A stretch of 64,000 nucleotides of DNA from Nemertoderma westbladi (taxonomy: Eukaryota > Xenacoelomorpha > Nemertodermatida > Nemertodermatidae), in assembly GCA_032718475.1 (NCBI GenBank), contig JAUCBJ010008582.1, forward strand, positions 1 to 64,000. Reading direction: 5' to 3'. Shown piece after piece: positions 57,711-64,000 of the stretch. Position numbers and translations under genes: made by a program. Within the stretch, counting starts at the first letter, position 1. Each line of letters begins with the position of its first letter. Under the pieces are notes generated by a model, which saw only the letters and a program-made list of their open reading frames with translations, was not told the DNA's origin and searched no databases.

Positions 57711-58993
57711 GATTATTCGCAACATTCATGTCCCCAAGTTTATTCCTACAGTAATTGTGCTTGTTATACATACCGTTATAGTTAAATTAACCCCGGTACT
57801 ACACGGGCTGCTTGGCGTAGGAAAAGACTGGTGACTTTGTGCTTCGGTCACTCCAGCAGATGCCGTGGTTCTTTTAACTGTTCAAGTATATTTAACTACT
57901 GATTATTTGTTGTACCGGTACTTGTACCTAATTTAGGGTTTAGTGTACAGTGCTTTCCGAAAGTAATTAGTGTGTAGGCAGTGTATTGTGTTGTAAAGTG
58001 GTTAATAGGCACGTTGGATCTGGTAGTCCGCGGTAATTAACTTCTAGGTAGGAACACTCCGTGATACATAACGTAGTACCTATAGCGATACGGTTATAGG
58101 TCGTCAGGCGGTGGTATTTTCCAATCTGGACAGTGCAATATATTTACTACTACATATTATTTTCAAATACCGTAGTACCCTGTCCGTTGTAATAAACCGA
58201 ATTCTAACCCTTTGTTAGACTGGTTTGTAGACTTCCTGTAAAATTACCCTAAAATTTCGTACATAATATTTTTGTTGTGTTTAATTAGAGATTTAATCTC
58301 ACCCGTATCGTAAGTAATTTGTAGTATTAAGTAACTTAGGTAAATTAGAATTATCAGTTTTTAGTGTCAAATAAATAGCACTTCACTGAGAGCGCCCAGC
58401 TTCTGTGTAGTGACCCCCCAGAAATAATAACATTTATTTCGAATATTGACAAAACCCATTTTAAACGGGTATATAAATATTATAAATCAACTCAAACGAT
58501 TTATAAATAGTAGGCCTGCCATACAACAACTAGGTCTCAATATCAGTTGGACTACTGCTTAAATAACGGTAATAAAGTAAGTTAAAGTAACCAAGTAACC
58601 TTAAAATATTCAGAAATTCAATTATTCTAAAATAATTGACATACCGGTATTTACCATAGGCTTATTATATTTATTTCTATAAATTTGAGCTAAAATCATA
58701 CCGGTATTCTGTAATTAATTCTAGTTCATAATTATACTTATATATACTATAAGTGTAAGCTGTATACCGGTATTCACGATAGGCCTATTATATATTTATA
58801 TATATTTGTGCTAAATTTATATACCGGTACTCTGTGACAAACCTAGTTTACAATACTTATATATACTATAAGTGTATACCGGTATTCTAATATACTGTAA
58901 TAAATTACCGGTACTAGGCCAACGGTCATACTGAATTACTAGACTTGTTTTAACTGTAACTATAGCAGTAGACATTCAACTGTATAGCTAAAC

Positions 58994-61426
58994 ATGTCTG
59001 ACACCCAGCAAAACCTATCAGACAGTCTAATCGATACAACCATCTGTGACACAGATAGGAGTGTGGAGCGATTAAGAAAGGAGTTCAGCTCACCTCCTAC
59101 TGAAAGAAAGGTCATCCCTCCAGTAGTAGTATCAGACCCTAAGCTAATCCAACACCATAGGTCTATCATCGGCACTCGGGCCCAAGTCAAACGGAACCAG
59201 GAAGCAGCTGTCCAACAGCAGCAACATCCTAGTCAAGAAACTTGTTCCCAGCGATCCGATAGCTCCAGTAATTCGGATACTGTCGAGCTGACCCCCGAAC
59301 GCGGATTGCAGATGGCGGCTAAAGCCTACTCGGATCCCCTTCTCACCCTTCCTGCCGCAGTGCTAACTACTATATTGATTGCAGTGGAGGAACATCAAGC
59401 CGATAGGGCGAGAAGTAAGCGAGCGACCCAAGATAATTATGCGGGATACGCCAGGGAAGAATTGATGTCTATTGTCGAGTCACAATGGAACTTTCCCGGA
59501 CCCGGACTCCCGTTAGATTTGTCCGAGGCTACTTGGGAGGATATATACAGGATGGGAGTGACTAAAGATACAATGGATCCAGCTGTTTGGAAGAGGTCGG
59601 CAGCAGGATATGTGCAGGGATTCTTCGGCTCCTTGGAGCGATTAGAAGAACAACTGTTTCGACAACCCCAAGGACCTCAAGAGCAGGAAGAGCTGCTATA
59701 TCAAGTACGCGAAAGAACTCTACGCATTAGACTAATCCTATCAGCCTTTGAGGAAACTTCCAAAAGAAGACAGGACACGTCGCTGCAGGTCGCTGTCAAA
59801 ACTTGGTTCCAGCGGGTAGGTCTCAAAGTACAAGAAACGGACCAGTGGAAATCCCAGCTGTCTGAGAGACTAACCTATGAAGAACCAACCGATGCCACCC
59901 TTTCTCAAGTGGAAGGCGAAGAGACCGCAGAGAGACCACGAACGAGAGACGCATATCTGTCCAACTATCAGCGATTCCTAGGAGACGAAGAATTGAGGAG
60001 ACGGCTGTCTGGACTTTCCCCTAATAGTGAAGGAACCCAGCGTGTGTTAGACTCAATCGATGCTGAAATGTTAGCTGCTAACCAAGCTGAATTTGATGAA
60101 AAACTCCGCCTCACTAGAGTCCAAGAAGAACTAGTAAAGAAAAAACGGATAGAGGACAGAAAGGCAGCTGCAGTAACAGCGGCAATGGCAGAAATAGAAG
60201 CAGAAAGAAAAGCAGCGGCGGCAGAAGCAGAAGCAGAAAGAAAGGCAGCGGCGGCAGAAGCAGAAGCAGAAAGAAAGGCAGCGGCGGCAGAAGCAGAAGT
60301 AGAAAGAAAGGCAGCGGCGGCAGAAGCAGAAGCAGAAAGAAAAGCAGCAAAGGCAGTGGCAGAAGCAGAACGGAGAGCCTCTGAGGAGACTACCCAACTG
60401 GAGTTGGAAAATCTGCAAGGGACACAAGACAACATAAATAAACAGTTAACTGCTAGTCACATGCAGATGATGAGAAGATCTACTCCCAAACGCCAGGGAT
60501 ATACGTCATCGGAGGAAAGCGAAACCACCGATCCTGAAGGCGGAGGAAACAGATCTCGTCTAAGCAGGCGTAGAAAAACATCTTACCGTCACAAATTGCC
60601 TGATTTGCCCCCAGCTGTCAGAAGACAACTAGCTAGCACAGACTTAGGTAGTACAGAAACCACAGACCAAATTATTAAGGTCAAAAGACTCCCTACCATA
60701 GTTGATGAGCCTGAAATAATTAGGCCTGTCGTTCCAAAAGCCACTCCTGTGCTAGAGACCCCTGTACTTCCAGAGCTTAACTCTAAATTCCCTCTACATA
60801 GTACTACACTGCCTGTACCCGGTAGAACAGTCCATGAGAATATCCCTGTCCTGGAAGCTGAAAGAGAAATCAAAGATTTGTCTCCCGTCGTCCCGCGTCA
60901 GCCCGCTACAATGTTGGCGACTCCCGCTTCGGCGGTCGAGTGGGTAGAGGAGGGACGGCGGGGGATGAATCTCCTGCTCGGACAGATGCAGGAGACTGTC
61001 TACCAACTTAAGGGAACGGTAAGGGAAGGTAGGGCCGAATTGCAAGAAGTGCAGCAAAGTATCGCGCTAGAACGCGACAAATTAGTCAATATCCAAAAAG
61101 GGATACCAATACCCCCTGTAAAATTGTGTCAACCTGTTAGGTCTGAAGTATTACATGCGCAAGGTGTGGAGCCTACACGCATCTATACTGCTAGTGAAGT
61201 AGAAACTCCTATAGCAAACCCTATTAAGGGTGATTATAGACCTGTTATTAATGATATCCCCTATAGACCTGACAATGATCCGAGAAATTTATATACCGAT
61301 AATTCGATATTAAATAACACGATGGCCAAAGAAAGCTTTACGCGTCAGATGGCTAGAACAGCCCCGCCCAGACCCGCCAAGCGGTCAAAGTGGGAGAGAT
61401 CGTCAAATTCAATGGAGATGAGATGA
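58994..61426 (+). pseudogene. Gag N-terminal region of copy C
   Basis: 810 codons from ATG at 58994, the first ATG of the frame; its start (MSDTQQNLSD, then CDTDRSV) resembles copy A gag. Residues 100-300 are helical. Residues 400-460 form an Ala/Glu/Arg-rich coiled coil built from 30-bp DNA repeats (AEAERKAAAA, several times; 60195-60370). A polar region with an SRRRKTSYRHK patch follows, and a Pro/Val-rich spacer. The frame ends at a TGA (61424-61426) while the gag core continues in another register from about 61380. This frame has no stop over 2.4 kb, so the copy is not very old. Confidence 0.8.
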
Positions 61427-61869
61427 AATGGTTACCTTTCAACGAATATTACAAAGATAGCATACAAAACTCTGTACTATCTAACGGAGAGAAACTTAGG
61501 TTCCTCATCAAGTGCTTGGAAGGACCTCCCAAGTTAATGGCGTTAAAGTTTATTGGACATCCAGAAGGATTAAGACAAGTTTGGGATACATTAAACATCA
61601 GGTATGGTAACAAGGATAACATAGCTAAGTATTTGTATGCCAAATTAGTAGCCCCCCGACACTTCCTTAGTAGCGGGATTATAGAGTTTTCCGATGAGAT
61701 TCAAGAGATCTGTAGACAATTGGACTGGTTAGGTAAGTCTCATGAATATCAGAGTTCCATGGTTATTGGAGCAGTAGTCTCTACTTTACCAAAGGGTGGA
61801 GTATGTACACGCTGGGACAAGAAAGTGTTGTACATGAATGAACAACAACGACGAGAAGCCCTACCATGA
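61380..61869 (+). pseudogene. Gag core (DUF1759-like), copy C
   Basis: Open in another register from about 61380: VGEIVKFNGDEMKWLPF and GEKLRFLIKCLEGPPKLMAL, followed by GLRQVWDTLNIRYG and EFSDEIQEICRQLDWLG, the same order as in copy A and other BEL gags. It overlaps the N-terminal frame by about 45 bases; the shift may be mutational or a site of programmed shifting. Ends at 61869 with TGA, overlapping the next frame by 4. Confidence 0.8.
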
Positions 61870-62207
61870 CTGATCTCATGTCCTTCTTAGATGGTGAGGT
61901 AAAACTACAACTCATCAAGCAGTCCAGAGAGAAAACATCGGAAAATAAGGTAAGTGAGAAACCCGCTTCTAGGAGAAGAGTAACACCAGTGTGTTACACT
62001 GACGACGGCGAAAGCCAAGCTTCTCAAGAAGAGGACAGCGGGAAAGACACTGAGAGATCTTACTACGTTGACAAAACCTCAAAAGATGTAAGTAAATACA
62101 AGGCTCGAAACAGGTTGCCAAGACCCCTCCTCAGTCTCCTAACAGAATGCACCGAAGAAAACCCGAAGAAAAAACGAGAGTGCATCAAGTTACCCAAGGT
62201 AGAGTGA
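61866..62207 (+). pseudogene. Gag spacer, copy C
   Basis: 113 codons in a third register: LMSFLDGEVKLQLIKQSRE, then acidic and basic polar residues, ending LPKVE. Part of the gag between core and zinc knuckles; BEL gags have a similar charged spacer. Confidence 0.6.
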
Positions 62208-62587
62208 GTAACATAAAACCTAACTGTGCGCTGTGCGACGGGACCCACCGTTTGAGTGCGTGTGCTGAATTTCTAAAGAAATCCCTTGTAGACAGACGTG
62301 CAGTTGTGTGGGACAAGCGGTTATACTATAATTGCCTCAGACCAGGACACCAACGGCGAACCTGTTACTCCGACATAAAGTGTGCAAAGTGTGGCGCGAA
62401 ACATCACATCTTGTTACACAGTGAGTTCGAACGAGACAAACAGAGTCAGGTAAGTGAGCCCGAACTACATGTCCAATTCAGTGATGTAAATGACACTGAT
62501 CAGGAGTCTGAGATGGAAGGATTCTATACTGACGAATTCTCCGACGCCAACGAATCCTGTTATCTAATCAATACCGCAGTGTATTGA
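62147..62587 (+). pseudogene. Gag zinc-knuckle region, copy C
   Basis: 146 codons with C27-C30-H34-C39, Y60-C63-H68-C73 and C79-C82-H86-H91. The first Cys of the second knuckle is Tyr (YYNCLRPGH), which probably disables it. The order knuckle, FLKKSLVDRRAVV, knuckle is that of BEL gag. Ends at TGA (62585-62587); the same frame continues to the protease. Confidence 0.8.
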
Positions 62588-62944
62588 GCACTTACTTATG
62601 AAAAGGACACCAACAATGAGTTTCCCCCAACTACTTTTGCCAAACAACCATCTTGGAAAGCTCCAACTTCCAACGTAGGAATCAGAGAATTTCCTGTAGT
62701 GCAGGTAAGAGTTCACGGTCCTAACCACAGTTACATAGTGAACGCACTCCTTGACTCCGGCAGCACAGGAACATTCATCGATCAAGAATTAGCCGAAGAT
62801 ATCTTTGCTGGACAACCCAAATTCCGGACTAAATTGAATATGTCAGGAATTATGCAGGTTTGGAAATCTACCCTAACGGCAGATTACTATGTAGGTGTGT
62901 TGTCCACCCCCCAGGATAAGTTAGGAGCACAAGGTATAAGGTAA
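62588..62944 (+). pseudogene. Aspartic protease, copy C
   Basis: Same register as the knuckles. The active site is NALLDSGSTGTFID (D19 of the frame starting at 62699), the canonical DSG, compared with DSA in copy A. Ends in TAA at 62942-62944 after a probable frameshift near 62920. Confidence 0.85.
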
Positions 62945-62946
62945 AA

Positions 62947-63579
62947 ATGGTGGCTATAAAGAACTTCACTACTACTCAAGCAGACCTTTATAATTGGGAC
63001 GAAGATGAGAGCATCCAACATCTTAAGATACCTCGATTCCAGACAGATTATCCTGGAGTGCAAATACTCATCGGCCAAAACGCGCACGAGGCGCTCGAAA
63101 CATTAGAGAAACGGCCTGCTCAACCGCAGCCACTGCAAACCTATGCGGTAAGAACTAGAGTAGGTCGGTACTTTACTGGCCCTTCCCGCAGGACTCTCGA
63201 AGAGAGAAGGCCACAAGAACGAGTATACCAGGTGAGTGATTGGAGCGAGGAGAGCAGTGAGGTGGATGAACTAACTGAGGAAACACCATACTCTTCAGAT
63301 AATGACGACATCTACCAACTCTTCGATCAAGAGAACACCATCGACCTACTTACAGAAAACCAAACTTGGAAAAATCAGGTGAACCTATGTCAACTGATTC
63401 GCCCCTCGGAACCCATCGCTTACAATGACGAACTAAACGATGAGATAGAGCGCTGCAACGCTAGAACTCGGGACGAACTAGCCGTACGATTCTTTACTCA
63501 AGAACTGGTAGAGCCCAATTCATATGATAAGAAGAAGAAAGAGCCAAGCAAATCCAGGAAACAACTACACGTTTTTTAA
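62947..63579 (+). pseudogene. Linker and RT N-terminus, copy C
   Basis: 210 codons: VQILIGQNAHEALE (BEL linker after the protease), then an acidic segment with WSEESSEVDELTEE, then the start of the RT region, with a Lys-rich end and a stop at 63579. The RT core continues in another register. Confidence 0.7.
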
Positions 63580-64000
63580 AGGAACAAGGTAGATATGAAA
63601 TCGGCCTACCATTTCGAAAACGAGAACCTAGATTTGTAAATAACCGACCCTTGGCAGAGAAAAGAATCGCTCAATTGCATCGACGCCTTACGGCTAATAC
63701 TTCAGCTAAAGAAATGTACCAAACTCAGCTGAAGAAATTTATAACAAAGGGATATGCGGAGCGAGTACCGGAAGGAACCCCAGTGACTGAGAGAACGTAT
63801 TACTTAACACATCATTACGTTCCCAAACCCGGTAAACCCCATGAAGTCCGAGTCGTATTCGATGGCTCTGCTCTATATATGGGCCAATCCCTCAATTCCG
63901 AGTTGTTACCCGGACCCAACTTACTCCAATCTTTGTTGGGAATACTTTTGAGATTAAGACAATATTCCATCGCGTTCGCCTCCGATATAGAAGGAATGTT
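63573..64000 (+). pseudogene. Reverse transcriptase start, copy C (cut by window)
   Basis: About 142 codons from the frameshift at a T-run (63572-63577): YEIGLPFRKREPRF, MYQTQLKKFITKGYAERV, TYYLTHHYVPKPGKPHEVRV, VVFDGSALYMGQSLNSELLP, then SDIEGM, motif A with the catalytic Asp. Closely matches the copy A RT. Truncated by the window edge. Confidence 0.85.

Larger units (their letters stand above)
53846..58993 (+). other. 5-kb leader of copy C
   Basis: No supported gene. It holds a poly-C run (54286-54304), the conserved TATA block (55019), ACCGGTA-rich 38-bp repeats (56825-56955), a duplication of about 289 bp (57150-57710), and two copies of a block of about 120 bp with ataccggtattc (58640-58760; 58765-58885). 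An AATAAA at 58371 is followed by a cccagcttctgtgtagtgac stretch. A leader of this length is exceptional for a BEL element. Confidence 0.5.
53225..64000 (+). mobile_element. BEL/Pao retrotransposon copy C, runs off the window
   Basis: LTR, long leader, gag (58994-62587), protease (62699-62944) and the RT N-terminus (62947-64000). Gene order and motifs are BEL/Pao. It is a different family from A/B: gag proteins share the start and the coiled-coil type but little else by eye. Frameshifts or stops separate all parts, so it is a decayed copy. It has no copy of the dispersed near-palindrome. Confidence 0.8.

Noticed and set aside
60114-60435. Minus-strand frames opposite the gag coiled coil of copy C
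   Set aside because: Antisense shadows of the Ala/Glu/Arg repeat.
63565-63585. Programmed frameshift site at the T-run before RT in copy C
   Set aside because: Bases do not form a proper slippery heptamer in the reading frame, and the copy has several other frameshifts.

Overview
The window looks like nuclear DNA of an animal, probably an invertebrate. It is AT-rich, has spliced genes with GT-AG introns, and is dominated by animal-type transposable elements: BEL/Pao LTR retrotransposons, CR1- and RTE-like LINEs, piggyBac, hAT-like elements, foldback elements and tRNA-derived SINEs. I could not place the species. I saw no rRNA, no convincing tRNA gene, no CRISPR array and no bacterial-type operon. 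All mobile-element genes here carry stops, frameshifts or deletions.

Layout. 1-260 is a LINE reverse transcriptase scrap, followed by a perfect 36-bp minisatellite (281-1609). A CR1-like reverse transcriptase (2137-3428) is cut off by a BEL/Pao retrotransposon array on the minus strand, arranged LTR (truncated)-copy A-LTR-copy B-LTR (3429-28853). Copy A keeps gag, protease, reverse transcriptase and RNase H but has lost most of a third ORF. Copy B has lost its gag/RT part but keeps integrase and nearly all of the third ORF. That ORF carries a DEDDy-type 3'-5' exonuclease and three zinc knuckles. The last LTR is split by two head-to-tail copies of a 2,105-bp unit. From 28.9 to 43.7 kb come foldback elements with long poly-C/G tracts, a hAT-like element nested in an older inverted-repeat element, two LINE remnants and one or two possible small host genes (31940-32338; 36277-36579). 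A piggyBac element with TTAA flanks occupies 43693-47145. Next to it lies the clearest host gene: a three-exon, secreted and probably GPI-anchored carbonic anhydrase-related protein that has lost all three zinc-binding histidines (47384-48801). After a SINE and a region of repeated GTAAAGTGCGGGACA motifs, a second BEL/Pao family (copy C, plus strand) runs from about 53.2 kb off the window end, with LTR, 5-kb leader, gag, protease and the start of RT.

How the parts relate. Copies A/B and C are different families with a shared plan: an LTR whose U3 carries a tRNA-like segment with Pol III A and B boxes in the sense orientation, then a TATA box; a long leader holding a second conserved TATA-containing block; and a gag beginning with similar residues. 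A 20-bp near-palindrome recurs at eight independent sites in A/B, in coding and noncoding parts and in different reading frames. It may be a tiny spreading insert. These three points (exonuclease ORF, tRNA-like LTR, dispersed palindrome) are the most promising signals.
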